A stretch of DNA of 64,000 nt from the NCBI RefSeq assembly GCF_013359905.1, contig NZ_JABMCC010000114.1:1-64000 (forward strand). Direction: 5' to 3'. The translations under genes and the position numbers were made by a program. Within the stretch, counting starts at the first letter, position 1; each line of letters begins with the position of its first letter. The DNA is from Paenibacillus taichungensis. Its GTDB lineage: Bacteria; Bacillota; Bacilli; Paenibacillales; Paenibacillaceae. The notes below the pieces were generated by a model that ran no database searches, was not told the DNA's origin, and was given only the letters and a program-made list of their open reading frames with translations. Below are positions 1 to 8,311 of this stretch, in pieces.

Positions 1-540
1 CCAGCAACTTTTTTTTCACGATTTACACCCTCCGACTGGTACTATTTTCCTAAGTATCATATCATACAATATCTGATAAATAAATATATGGTTACCATTT
101 TCGAGAATTAAATTATCTTTAGAATTCAATAAAAGAAGACTCATCAACGCTATGCTGTTAGGAGCTCAAATAACCTTTAGATTTCTGGAATCGATATACC
201 ATTAACCTTATCTTTCAAAGGTTTAGACACTTTATTAATTCTAAGATAAATCTTGCAATGCCCGCCTAAGATTGAATAGAATTGATCCTCCTTTCAAGAA
301 TCGACTGGCTTTTGCCTAATTATTAAGATGGAAATACCTTGGACGGATGCCAAGTTTGTCAACTGCGCAAATCGGCAATATCTTCGCCGTTAAATTCAGA
401 ACGATTAGGTTCCCATCTACTCTTACACGCTCAACAATAATGCCACTTTAAGATTGTAATCCCTCTAAGTACGCTCTACCGTTAGTGTAACCTGCCTTAG
501 TTTAATGAATTGAAGGGCAAGATGACCATTAGATACACGC

Positions 541-570
541 CTAATCGGCAACAGGAACATGTTCTAGTCC
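541..570 (+). repeat. Dispersed repeat R1, partial copy
   Basis: Shows CTAATCGGCAAC followed by GAACATGTTCTAGTCC, the left portion of the R1 consensus (CTAATCGGnAAT...ATGTTCTTGTCC). Degenerate copy. Confidence 0.5.
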
Positions 571-637
571 TCAGCAGCTATTTTCAGTCCGATATTTCGC
601 CTTTTTAATACCGAGCAACCGTGTTTAACCTCTCATC
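571..637 (+). repeat. Repeat R3, copy 1
   Basis: CAGCTATTTTCAGTCC, then TTTAATACC, then GTTTAACCTCTCATC, in the same order and spacing as at 1983-2048. The two copies are about 65 bp and imperfect. Confidence 0.55.
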
Positions 638-710
638 TTGTCAGTTGTCACATAACAATGTGAACATTTTCATGTATTATGGTACTTAATAAAGCTTTAA
701 GTACAAGTAA

Positions 711-790
711 TTAATGCTTAGATGTACATCTAATCGGCAATCGGACTATGTTCTTGTCCATTCCGGCAATAGGTACAAGTTCTTTTCACT
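711..790 (+). repeat. Dispersed repeat R1, copy
   Basis: Contains CTAATCGGCAATCGGACTATG, TTCTTGTCC, then CGGCAATAGGTACAAGTTCT. This is the left half plus first palindrome arm of R1. It abuts the 3' end of the SDR gene. Confidence 0.7.
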
Positions 791-1542
791 CATCTACCAC
801 CACTTACGGTAATGATTTCCCCTAAAATATAATTTGCTACATCTGATGCGAGGAAGCAGATGACTTCTGCTATTTCCAGTGGAGTTGCAGCACGTTTCAT
901 TGGGACGGATGCTACTAATCGTTCGAGGCGGTTATCTTCAGGGGCAAACTTATCATGAAATGGTGTTTCAACAATTCCGGGGGCGACTCCATTTACAATA
1001 ATCCCATATTCAATAAACTCCCTAGACATTCCAACTGTCATCGTGTTTACTGCACCTTTTGTTGAGGCGTAGTGGATACTTTCGCCCGAACCTCCAATAC
1101 GAGCCGCTGCCGAAGAAAGATTAATAATTTTACCACTTTTTCGTGAAAGCATGTCTTTTAATACCGCCTGTGAACATAGAAGGATACTTTTTACATTCAA
1201 CGCATAGGTATCGTCCCAAAGTTCCTCGGTCATATCCATGAATGTGCTCTGTTTAATGCCTCCACCAGCGTTATTTACCAATACATGAACGGCTCCATAA
1301 ATCGAAACAACCTCTTGAACCATTACCTCAACTTGGTCTTTCTTAGTAACATCTGCTTGGACAGCTATACATTCACCACCCAATTCTCGAATCGCAGTAA
1401 CTGTTTCTGTTGCTCCCTTTTTGTTTGTATTGTAGTTGATGACAACGTTTGCCCCTCTAGAAGCCATTAATTGCGCCGTCGCCCGACCAATTCCAGAACT
1501 GGCTCCCGTAATGAGAACAATTTTCCCTTGTAAATCTTGCAC
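790..1542 (-). CDS. SDR-family NAD(P)-dependent oxidoreductase
   Basis: A classical short-chain dehydrogenase of 250 aa, close to the usual family length. Visible motifs are the Rossmann TGASSGIG at residues 12-19, NNAG at 90-93, and the catalytic Ser144-Tyr158-Lys162 triad within NLSSAA and YASTK. The C-terminus ends in the typical ITVSGGR. These features indicate reduction of a carbonyl or oxidation of an alcohol with NAD(P)H in the cytoplasm; the substrate cannot be read from sequence. The start is a GTG preceded by GGGAGG about 8 nt upstream. It stands alone, with an R1 repeat directly behind its stop. FabG-like acyl carrier protein reductases share this pattern, but no fatty-acid genes are nearby, so the physiological role is open. 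Confidence 0.9.
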   Translation of the reverse strand: MQDLQGKIVLITGASSGIGRATAQLMASRGANVVINYNTNKKGATETVTAIRELGGECIAVQADVTKKDQVEVMVQEVVSIYGAVHVLVNNAGGGIKQSTFMDMTEELWDDTYALNVKSILLCSQAVLKDMLSRKSGKIINLSSAAARIGGSGESIHYASTKGAVNTMTVGMSREFIEYGIIVNGVAPGIVETPFHDKFAPEDNRLERLVASVPMKRAATPLEIAEVICFLASDVANYILGEIITVSGGR

Positions 1543-1654
1543 AATCTCTACCTCCCGACTGTATTCTTTTTAATATTTTTGGATATTATTATGCATCAAG
1601 CGTGGGATGGAACATTTACCTTGCCTTTATTTCAAGATTACTGCCCTTTAGTTT

Positions 1655-1703
1655 AACAAAAAAATGGAGCAACATCCGCCCGCAGAATCCTCCATTTTTT
1701 GTT
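1655..1703. terminator. Orphan bidirectional hairpin
   Basis: Arms AACAAAAAAATGGAG and CTCCATTTTTTGTT flank a roughly 20-nt loop, giving a terminator-like structure with A and T runs on both sides. No intact gene ends here, so it may be left over from a lost gene. Confidence 0.55.
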
Positions 1704-1982
1704 ACGCTATAGTTTCCTGATTGCGTTACATTGTTTATTGACAACCTTAACAACTATTTAATCGGTAAAAAATCAGTACATAATTTTTTACTCTTGTTTA
1801 TCTAACCATAGAAAATGAAATGGGAATATAAAATTTTCTATCCATTATAGTTCTTCGTTGTATAGAGCTATACTCCGTGCTGCACAACTCTAAGTCTAAT
1901 TCACTTGCTCTTCCAAAGATCTGACTCGTAGTAGCTCCATCAAGGAAAACCAAATTTTTTAGCCGTTAGTTCTACGATCTAC

Positions 1983-2048
1983 AACAGCTATTTTCAGTCC
2001 CAAATTGTTATTCTTTAATACCTAGCCGCCAGCGTTTAACCTCTCATC
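1983..2048 (+). repeat. Repeat R3, copy 2
   Basis: Matches 571-637: CAGCTATTTTCAGTCC, TTCTTTAATACC and GTTTAACCTCTCATC in the same order. Confidence 0.55.
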
Positions 2049-2313
2049 ATATGTTTAAGTGGTTAAGGTCATTTTATATAGATTATAACGTTTACCATTG
2101 TTACGCTAACTTGCCAGTTAGCTTAGTTAAACAGATAAAGATTCTCATTAACATTGACCAAGTTCTTAACCGTTTCAACCATTATAGCCCATTTAGAAAT
2201 AATCATGCTGGCACGCTAACATGGGTTAATAATAATACTCTTATTGAAATGAGTAGTTCTCATTTTAACAAAAATACCATGATGCAATAAGCCTCTACTA
2301 TTAAGTAAAAAAC

Positions 2314-2353
2314 AAAGGATGCCAAACGCGAAATTAACGTATTGGCATCCTTT
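2314..2353. terminator. Orphan intrinsic-terminator hairpin
   Basis: AAAGGATGCCAA pairs perfectly with TTGGCATCCTTT across a 16-nt loop and is followed by T-rich sequence on the plus strand. No recognisable gene precedes it on either strand. Confidence 0.6.
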
Positions 2354-2575
2354 TAAATTTATTGATATTCGTAACCGTCTAAAAAAACGCAATGTTCTCC
2401 ATGAATATGAAAATACCGCTAAAGCGTTATTCAACAACGCTTAGACGGTATCCAGTAATTGTTCTTGATTTCAATATCGGGGTGGTCGGCTGAGACAGCA
2501 TGACCAACCAAATCGTCGTTGGCTTTTCGTTTACGCCCTTTATTAGTGCCTGTGCTCCCTTTACTCTCGCTAATT

Positions 2576-3181
2576 TTATTCCTCTACGGCGATGCCGGCA
2601 GCTCTTAAGTGCCCATAGGCAACAATTTTACTAAACTGAGATGAAACTTCATCTGCAGGAAGGGGTTTATCGTTTTTAATCCACCAAATTACAATGCCCA
2701 TGAAAGCCGATCCGAGGTATTCGATCAGCAATTCCTTGGATATCGCTAGTGTGGAGTTTTCCTTAGCAGGTTTCCACCCCTCAATTAATTTATCATTAAT
2801 GATGTTCTCCATTTTCGATTGAAACTGATAGATTCGATTCTCTTCAATTAACATGGAACGGTAAAAGGTCATACTTAGGGAAATATGCTCCAGTACAGTT
2901 TGCATGACTGTCTCGAGTAGAGAAATGCTGAAAAGATTCATGCTGATCGGACAAAGAACGACTGCATCCTTTAAATCGCTTAACAGTTCATTCATGCATG
3001 TATCTAATAAATCAGGCTTGTTTTGGTAGTGGAGATAAAAAGTATTTCGATTGATCATAGCCCGATCGGCAATATCCTGGATCGTAATCGCCTCGTATCC
3101 TTTTTCCTGAATAAGCTCATAAAACGCCTTTCGAATCGATTGTTTCGTGCGCAGTATTCTTAGGTCGATTTTTTTATTCAT
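2576..3181 (-). CDS. TetR/AcrR-family transcriptional regulator
   Basis: A 201-aa DNA-binding regulator. The N-terminal TetR helix-turn-helix is clear (ITIQDIADRAMINRNTFYLH, about residues 32-51), followed by a variable ligand-binding region that resembles the TetR_C_8-type C-terminus. It is divergent from the SnoaL-like gene at 3377. The gap contains a palindrome with 7-bp arms at 3195-3210, the likely operator. By family it should act as a ligand-released repressor of itself and of the divergent gene. The ligand is unknown. Start is an ATG with GGGGGAACG upstream. Confidence 0.88.
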   Translation of the reverse strand: MNKKIDLRILRTKQSIRKAFYELIQEKGYEAITIQDIADRAMINRNTFYLHYQNKPDLLDTCMNELLSDLKDAVVLCPISMNLFSISLLETVMQTVLEHISLSMTFYRSMLIEENRIYQFQSKMENIINDKLIEGWKPAKENSTLAISKELLIEYLGSAFMGIVIWWIKNDKPLPADEVSSQFSKIVAYGHLRAAGIAVEE

Positions 3182-3194
3182 TGTATTCGTTCCC

Positions 3195-3210
3195 CCTAAA
3201 TTTATTTAGG
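3195..3210. promoter_or_regulatory. Candidate TetR operator
   Basis: CCTAAAT-TT-ATTTAGG is a perfect 7-bp inverted repeat centred 21 bp upstream of the TetR start codon, in the divergent intergenic region. Position and symmetry fit a TetR dimer site. Binding is inferred. Confidence 0.5.
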
Positions 3211-3376
3211 TCGTTAAGCGACAAAGTTTTATGAAGTTGTCTGTTATCCATCATAGCTAAAAATATTGAATATTGAGCGTTATATTAACCACTATTATAA
3301 TAAGCATCAGATAAATAAACAACGTTCTGTTCATTATTTATCTAATGACCAAAAAAATTCCAAGGAGGATTTACCA

Positions 3377-4156
3377 ATGACATTCAACCATCAAAATGAG
3401 CTTGTTCGTAAGACAATCGCCGTGCTGGAAAGTTTTGAAAGCGGCAATCCCGAAGCGATTACGGCTTACGTTCATCCAGATCAATATATTCAGCACAACC
3501 AGGCCTTACTCGATGGTCGTGAAACCATGCTTGGTGCTCTTGATCATTTAAAGGGAATTGGTACTAAGGTAAGCATTAAGCGGGCTTTAGTTGACGGAAA
3601 TTATGTGGCTCTTCATTCTGTATATCATTTTCACGGCCCTAAAATCGTATTTGATATCTTCCGTTTTGAGGATGGGCTAATCGTTGAACATTGGGACAAT
3701 TTGCAAGAGATGGTGGAAAAGACACCAAGTAATCATTCAATGATTGACGGACCGGTTACGATTAAGGATATCGACAAGACGGAGGCCAACAAAGCATTTG
3801 TCAAAAGCTATGTTGAAAACATCTTGCTCGGAAATAACCCTGATCTGCTTGCCTCTTACTTTGATGGAGATACCTACATTCAGCATAGTCCTCATATTGC
3901 AGACGGCCTTTCTGGTCTTCACGCTGCTTTGCAGGCTCTGAAGGAGAAAAAAGTTGAGTTTCAATATACTCATGTCCATCAAGTTATCGGGCAAGGCGAT
4001 TTTGTTCTTACCGTGAGCGAAGGTCAATTTGATGGTCAACATACTGCTTTCTACGATTTGTTCCGCGTACAGGATGGAAAGATCGCTGAGCATTGGGACG
4101 TTATCGAGGCCATTCTACCGGAAGAAAAACGGAAAAATACGAACAGTAGATTTTGA
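3377..4156 (+). CDS. SnoaL-like (NTF2-fold) protein with two tandem domains
   Basis: A 259-aa cytoplasmic protein made of two similar halves. Each half carries a YIQH motif (YIQHNQALLDG; YIQHSPHIADG), a short ELVRKT/ANKAFVKSY helix before it, and an EHWD motif near its end (IVEHWDNLQEM; IAEHWDVIEAI). This is the signature of the SnoaL-like, NTF2-superfamily group often annotated as predicted polyketide-cyclase or aldol-type enzymes. Most relatives have one domain, so this is an internal duplication. The start is placed at the ATG after AAGGAGGA (3362-3369). An upstream in-frame extension to 3266 has no ribosome binding site. It is probably controlled by the divergent TetR. The substrate is unknown. 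Confidence 0.82.
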   Translation: MTFNHQNELVRKTIAVLESFESGNPEAITAYVHPDQYIQHNQALLDGRETMLGALDHLKGIGTKVSIKRALVDGNYVALHSVYHFHGPKIVFDIFRFEDGLIVEHWDNLQEMVEKTPSNHSMIDGPVTIKDIDKTEANKAFVKSYVENILLGNNPDLLASYFDGDTYIQHSPHIADGLSGLHAALQALKEKKVEFQYTHVHQVIGQGDFVLTVSEGQFDGQHTAFYDLFRVQDGKIAEHWDVIEAILPEEKRKNTNSRF

Positions 4157-4178
4157 AGTTTGTGTAGCTGAATCGCAA

Positions 4179-4216
4179 GAAAGACATCGCCAAATTTATT
4201 TACGGTGATGTCTTTC
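4179..4216 (+). terminator. Intrinsic terminator of the SnoaL-like gene
   Basis: GAAAGACATCGCC pairs with GGTGATGTCTTTC (one G-T wobble) about 22 nt after the stop codon. Confidence 0.6.
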
Positions 4217-4266
4217 GCTTCACGAATGTACTTGAATGGAAAATTTTAAAGTCCAATGGATACAGG

Positions 4267-4294
4267 AGCGTTGCTTCAGCAACGCTATTTTTGT
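4267..4294 (+). terminator. Second intrinsic terminator before the membrane protein gene
   Basis: AGCGTTGC-TTCA-GCAACGCT followed by ATTTTTG. A perfect 8-bp stem with a tetraloop, 34 nt upstream of the next start codon. It could be a tandem terminator or an attenuator of the downstream gene. Confidence 0.6.
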
Positions 4295-4327
4295 TCAATG
4301 CAATGAAGTGATGAGGGGAAGAGAATC

Positions 4328-5509
4328 ATGAAAATATTGACACAAAAAATGATGTGGATCGGATTAGTGCTCGTCCTGATCGTGCTGACCGTATTCGGGG
4401 TAGCGATGATGGGATCGGTGCTGGGATCGAAGCCCAAGGAGCTTCCAGTGGCCCTCGTTATCCTTGACCGGCCGGCGGATCTGTCGACTGGAGGAACGAT
4501 TTCGTTTGGGGAAATGATTCGGGAAAAGTTGGTGTCAGACCCGGCAATGCCGTTCGTATGGCATATCGTGGATTCCGAGGAAACGGCTCGGGAAGGATTG
4601 GATAAACGCGAATATTACGGAGTGATAGTGATTCCGGCGGATTTGAGCAGCGGTTTACTCTCGTTAGCAACTCCCTCACCGATTCATCCTAATGTGAAGA
4701 TCATCGCCAACGAAGGGATGAACAGCCAAGCCTCGTTGGTCGTAAGACAGACCATGAGGCAAGCGATGCAAATGATAAGCGAGGAACTGTTGCAGCTGCT
4801 GCTTGAGCAGATCGGGCAGCAAACGGAGCAAATTCCTGTTGACTCGGCAACAGCTTTAATGACACCGGTGACCGTTCAGGAGGACGTCGTGCATCCACCG
4901 GGAGTGAATAATGCGTCGGGGAATGCGCCAGGTTTGTTGACCCAGATCATGTGGATCGGCAGTCTGGTGACCGGGATAGTTTTGTTCCTGGCTAGCCAGA
5001 AGGCAGTCGCCGCGGGTTCAAGGAGATGGACAGTAAGTGCGCTGCAAGCTATCGTGGGACTTGCGACCGTTGGTATAGCGTCAGGCTTCACCGTATGGAT
5101 GGCTTTGTCGTGGTACGGCATGGAACTAGCGAACGCGAGGGAGACTTGGTTCTTCTTATGGTTGGCTGGATCGGCGTTCTTCTTGTTGCAATCTTCATTA
5201 CTCAATTGGATCGGATTTCCGGCTATGCCTCTGCTCGTACTGCTGATGTTCTTCTCCATGCCGCTGCTGAACATGGCTCCGGAGTTCTTGTCGCAGACAA
5301 CGCGAGATTGGATCTATTCGTGGACGCCACTGCGGTTCACGGCAGAAGGGCTGCGGGAAGTGATGTACTTCGGAGGACTGGACGCGGTCGGCTCAAACGC
5401 CTTCGTTTTGTGGGGCGTCGCCGTGGGATTTTTGGTCCTGCTGCTCGCTTCCGGATTTAAGGCCGGTCGAACTACAGATGCGCCCCCTACTTCTGTTACA
5501 GGAGATTAA
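4328..5509 (+). CDS. ABC-2/YhgE-Pip-like membrane protein
   Basis: A 393-aa membrane protein with the layout of YhgE/Pip-type ABC-2 permeases. It has one N-terminal transmembrane helix (about residues 10-32), a soluble extracytoplasmic region with a GVIVIP motif (about 40-210), then five or six hydrophobic segments to the C-terminus (from IMWIGSLVTGIVLFL onward). Relatives include phage-infection proteins, type VII secretion accessory proteins and drug-export permeases; which of these applies is not visible. No ATPase gene is adjacent. The start follows a GAGGGGAAG ribosome binding site. The gene is noticeably more GC-rich than its surroundings, which may mean separate acquisition. Confidence 0.72.
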   Translation: MKILTQKMMWIGLVLVLIVLTVFGVAMMGSVLGSKPKELPVALVILDRPADLSTGGTISFGEMIREKLVSDPAMPFVWHIVDSEETAREGLDKREYYGVIVIPADLSSGLLSLATPSPIHPNVKIIANEGMNSQASLVVRQTMRQAMQMISEELLQLLLEQIGQQTEQIPVDSATALMTPVTVQEDVVHPPGVNNASGNAPGLLTQIMWIGSLVTGIVLFLASQKAVAAGSRRWTVSALQAIVGLATVGIASGFTVWMALSWYGMELANARETWFFLWLAGSAFFLLQSSLLNWIGFPAMPLLVLLMFFSMPLLNMAPEFLSQTTRDWIYSWTPLRFTAEGLREVMYFGGLDAVGSNAFVLWGVAVGFLVLLLASGFKAGRTTDAPPTSVTGD

Positions 5510-5580
5510 AATATGGTAAGAACAAACAAAGTTGTGTTGTCGGTATTTGGTTCGGTTAGTGTGGTTCGATATTCTCCCTC

Positions 5581-5640
5581 ATGATACTATTTAGATAATT
5601 ACCTAATACGAAATGATACCAAGTTTTTGTCCCTCGACCG
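5581..5640 (+). repeat. Dispersed repeat R1, copy
   Basis: ATGATACTATTTAGATAATT, CCTAATACGAAATGATACC and TTTTTGTCCCTCGAC. This is the short form of R1, in which the left part is joined to the right-end GTCCCTCGAC. Confidence 0.65.
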
Positions 5641-5824
5641 TTCCCTACCCTTTGTGGTGTGTACGATATCATCGATTGAATTTCTCCTTTAGCACTATCA
5701 TGCTGATAAGGACATAAGCATTTATTAAGTATCGATTCATTTTTACTTAAATGGTAATACTCAATTCTGCTGGAAGAACTGCTGTAATCAATGAGCCTGT
5801 GTGAGGAAATTGTATCATTTCGAG

Positions 5825-5900
5825 GGAGCTTAACAAAAGCAGCCGATCACGATGATCAGCTGCTTTATCTTATTGAGCTATCGTTTCCCGTTAATTGAAT
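5825..5900 (+). repeat. Dispersed repeat R2, copy
   Basis: AACAAAAGCAGCCGATCA-cga-TGATCAGCTGCTTT hairpin (GCAGCCGATCA/TGATCAGCTGC, one G-T wobble), then TTATTGAGCTATCG and CCCGTTAATTG. Same order as in the copies at 14796, 32225 and 32744. Confidence 0.6.
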
Positions 5901-5984
5901 ACTGGCCTTAATACGACTTCTTTACCCTAAAAGAGTCTCGTGGACTCCATGAAGTTAACTGATTCAGCAGAGCATATCCTTTTC

Positions 5985-6587
5985 CTATTTCTTCAATTGC
6001 TTGAGCATGGTTATCCAGATCCTTAAACCTGTCACCCACAGCGTCAAAGCAGAACCGAAACCGATAAAAATAGACCTCGCAATCAGAGATACATCGCCCA
6101 AAGTGGTATTCAGTGGTATAAACAAAGAAATGATGCCTAGAATACTGAGCACTATACCTGTACCATAATAAAAATTCTCTCGAAACAATCGCGCTAAAGG
6201 AAAAAAATGGACTCCGACAATGATAGCCATGATCGGGAAAAAGACTTCAAAGCGATCAAATAAGTTACAAAGCACACTTGTAATCAAGATTGCCAGACCT
6301 TCTAAACCACAGATCATACCAAATTTCCGGTTAATTTTATTCCTCATTTCCCTCTCTTTCGGTGTAGTGACATGGTTCACGTCACGTGCTTTCCCAATTA
6401 GCGAAATAGCTCCGATTAGCAACGTTAATGTCACAATACCTGAAAGAACAAGCAGCCAAGGAGCTCCCAGTTTATTTGAACCAATAATACCAATTGCAGA
6501 CCAAAGGGCTCCAAAAAAAGTCATGAATATTACTCCATTTGCAGCTCCAAAGACAGCAGCTTTCGGCAGTTTTACTACATATCCCAT
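5985..6587 (-). CDS. Multi-pass membrane protein of unknown function
   Basis: A roughly 200-aa integral membrane protein with about six hydrophobic segments (for example GVIFMTFFGALWSAIGII, LLVLSGIVTLTLLIGAISLI, SILGIISLFIPL) and one longer charged cytoplasmic loop around residues 70-90. I do not recognise a catalytic motif and would only group it with small DUF-type membrane proteins of Bacillales. Two starts are possible. The ATG at 6596 has AGGAG only 2 nt away. The ATG at 6587 has that AGGAG 11 nt upstream, plus a weak TTAGG. I prefer 6587. Confidence 0.68.
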   Translation of the reverse strand: MGYVVKLPKAAVFGAANGVIFMTFFGALWSAIGIIGSNKLGAPWLLVLSGIVTLTLLIGAISLIGKARDVNHVTTPKEREMRNKINRKFGMICGLEGLAILITSVLCNLFDRFEVFFPIMAIIVGVHFFPLARLFRENFYYGTGIVLSILGIISLFIPLNTTLGDVSLIARSIFIGFGSALTLWVTGLRIWITMLKQLKK

Positions 6588-6596
6588 CCTAACCAT

Positions 6597-6983
6597 GTCT
6601 CCTACAATTCAAATTTTAACCACTTTTAATGTACCATAAATTCTCTTTTTGAAAATGCAATGTTAAATTGCTTCTCCACACTTAGTGAAGATTAATCTAT
6701 GGTTCTATACATGGCTAACGTATTAAATTGGAACTATCCTGTACGTTTAGGATGCAAATACTAAGCGTACAACCCCTTTACAGTTGCATGCTCTATTTTT
6801 TATGTCTTTGCAAACCCTAAATATCCATATACTCCTCAACCTGGATAAATACTGATTTCCAACTACAAGTCGGAAACTGTACTTGTTGATACTCAAAATA
6901 TTATTACATTGAGACCATATGAAGCTAAGGTTAATTTATACACAGTGTAATCAAATTTTTTAAAGGTCTTCCACACCATACTG
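6597..6983. other. Intergenic region, nothing recognised
   Basis: AT-rich, no credible reading frame, no strong hairpin or repeat copy seen. Confidence 0.5.
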
Positions 6984-7302
6984 TTCAGCGAGCCGAAGGC
7001 CAGTCTGGGGACAAAGCTTGCCGTTCGTGCGATTTCTGAGGGCCTGCTTCAAGATGCCAGCAACAAGCTTCGAGTAACGATCGTTTCACCTTGGATCCAC
7101 ACAATTGGATTCCCTGGACGCCATAAATGACTCAGAGATGAAAGCCAAACTCGAAGCTTATCAGAACATTGGGTTCTCCCCCTACTCTATCGCTAAAGCT
7201 ATTGCGTTCGCAGTTGAGCAACCAAATGGCGTGGATGTAAGTGAAATAGTGGTCCGCCCCACAGCGCAAATGTCCAGGGACATCCTCATTAATGATCAAT
7301 AA
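6984..7302 (+). pseudogene. SDR oxidoreductase pseudogene (C-terminal remnant, frameshifted)
   Basis: One frame from 6984 to 7130 reads LGTKLAVRAISEGL and then LRVTIVSPW, the stretch that follows the catalytic Tyr-x-x-x-Lys of classical SDRs. It then hits a stop. The neighbouring frame from about 7105 continues as the family C-terminus (IAKAIAFAVEQP, VDVSEIVVRPTAQ) to a stop at 7302. The parent was therefore an SDR of the type ending in VxEIxxRPTAQ. The remnant lacks the whole cofactor-binding half, the catalytic Tyr position is Leu, and there is a frameshift near 7095-7125. It is a different SDR subfamily from the gene at 790. Confidence 0.8.
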
Positions 7303-7352
7303 GGATCAGGTACCACCTCATTACGAAGTTTCTTGATCTCCGCAAAAAACTT

Positions 7353-7402
7353 AAAATGCACCTCCAATTGTTAGTAGTGGTTAACAATTGGAGGTGCATT
7401 TC
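7353..7402. terminator. Bidirectional terminator between SDR remnant and nitroreductase
   Basis: AAATGCACCTCCAATTGTTA pairs with the complementary arm ending at 7401, a stem of about 20 bp with A/T tracts. It serves the minus-strand nitroreductase and probably the lost plus-strand SDR. Confidence 0.75.
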
Positions 7403-7442
7403 ATATCCTTTAGCTTCTTTTATATTACATAAATGATTAATA

Positions 7443-8102
7443 TCAATCCTTAGGCAATTCATTAAAGAAAGCGACATCTTCTATCGGTAATCTTACCGTC
7501 CGGTGTCCGGGCTTCACCGCCTTGCCGATGGCGATAAGCATAACAGGAGCGTATCTCGCCGGAATATCAAACTCTTCTACAAATTTTACTTGGTCAAAGC
7601 CGCCCATCGGGACCGTATCATAGCCTTTTGCACGAGCGACAAGCATTAGCTGCATGGATACCAGTCCACTATCAATAAATACTTTTCGGAGTACATTTTC
7701 TGGAGGCATACTCGCGAACAGTCTTTGGTATCGCTCCACGAATGAATTAGCTGTCTCTTCAGGCATGTACCCCGCATCGACCGCCATCCCGTATACTTTC
7801 TCGGCCAATTTATAGCCTTCTAAATCTCCGAGTATCGCAATGACAGCTGAAGCCTCAATCACTTGCTGCTGGCTGTTGGCGATCAGAAGCAGTTTTTGTT
7901 TTAGCTCCTGCGAGTCGATGACGAGAAATCTCCACGGCTGGAGATTGGCGCCAGAAGGAGCCAGTGTAGCTAGCTGCAATATATCCTTCATTTCGTCCCG
8001 TGAGATCTTTACTTCGGAATCATAGTACCTTACAGATCTCCGATCTTGAATAACATCAAAAAACTGCGCCTCCACCTTCTGTGACGATTGTTCAACGGAC
8101 AT
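7443..8102 (-). CDS. Nitroreductase-family FMN-dependent oxidoreductase
   Basis: A 219-aa flavoprotein of the nitroreductase family. The N-terminal FMN-contacting segment (DRRSVRYYDS, about residues 20-29) and APSGANLQPWRFLVI (about 48-62) are typical, as is the MQLMLVARAKGYDTVPMGGF helix-loop. Such enzymes use NAD(P)H to reduce quinones, nitroaromatics or electrophilic compounds in the cytoplasm. The start is placed at the ATG preceded by GAGGAGGAGAGAAGC. An in-frame extension of 30 residues upstream lacks a ribosome binding site. It is divergent from an HxlR regulator, an arrangement seen with YodB/HypR-regulated reductases in Bacillus, so induction by electrophile or quinone stress is a reasonable inference. 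Confidence 0.88.
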   Translation of the reverse strand: MSVEQSSQKVEAQFFDVIQDRRSVRYYDSEVKISRDEMKDILQLATLAPSGANLQPWRFLVIDSQELKQKLLLIANSQQQVIEASAVIAILGDLEGYKLAEKVYGMAVDAGYMPEETANSFVERYQRLFASMPPENVLRKVFIDSGLVSMQLMLVARAKGYDTVPMGGFDQVKFVEEFDIPARYAPVMLIAIGKAVKPGHRTVRLPIEDVAFFNELPKD

Positions 8103-8231
8103 GCTTCTCTCCTCCTCATAATTTCCTTGCCCCAAGTTGGCACAAGATATTCTAAATAATTTGTAGTCGACCTTCAAAACAAATTCAACCATTGCAGTTA
8201 AATGAGCTTAATTGTTACTATAAATTATTTA

Positions 8232-8253
8232 GTGTATACTTTAAAGTAGACAC
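8232..8253. promoter_or_regulatory. Candidate HxlR operator
   Basis: A 22-bp palindrome (GTGT-n-TACTTT then AAAGTA-n-ACAC) with mismatches only at the two n positions. It lies between the divergent nitroreductase and HxlR genes. TACT...AGTA cores are typical of HxlR-family sites such as those of YodB. Binding is inferred. Confidence 0.6.
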
Positions 8254-8311
8254 ATTATTTTTATATAGCTCTATAAATTAGACTAACTATACTATAGTAA
8301 GGGATGATTTT

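Larger units (their letters stand above)
1..789. other. Intergenic region with repeat fragments, no gene seen
   Basis: No convincing coding sequence on either strand. The stretch is AT-rich and stop-rich. It carries degraded copies of dispersed repeat R1 at about 541-570 and 711-790 and of repeat R3 at about 571-637. The left part (1-540) shows no recognisable structure. Confidence 0.6.
1543..2575. other. Intergenic region with hairpins and repeats
   Basis: No credible gene. It holds two strong hairpins (1655-1703 and 2314-2353), a second copy of R3 (1983-2048) and an R2-like fragment near 2100-2130 (ACGCTAACTTGCCAGTTAGC). The short open frames at 2051-2290 and 2216-2437 lack ribosome binding sites and family features. 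Confidence 0.55.
5510..5984. other. Intergenic region between convergent genes with R1 and R2 repeats
   Basis: No gene. Holds R1 at 5581-5640 and a fairly complete R2 at about 5825-5900. Confidence 0.6.

Noticed and set aside
541..570. GAACATGTTC in R1 as a LexA (SOS) box
   Set aside because: The Bacillus-type SOS box needs four bases between GAAC and GTTC; here there are two, and the sequence is explained by the repeat.
2051..2437. Two short overlapping frames on opposite strands
   Set aside because: No start signals, no recognisable protein, and they run through a terminator hairpin and repeat fragments.
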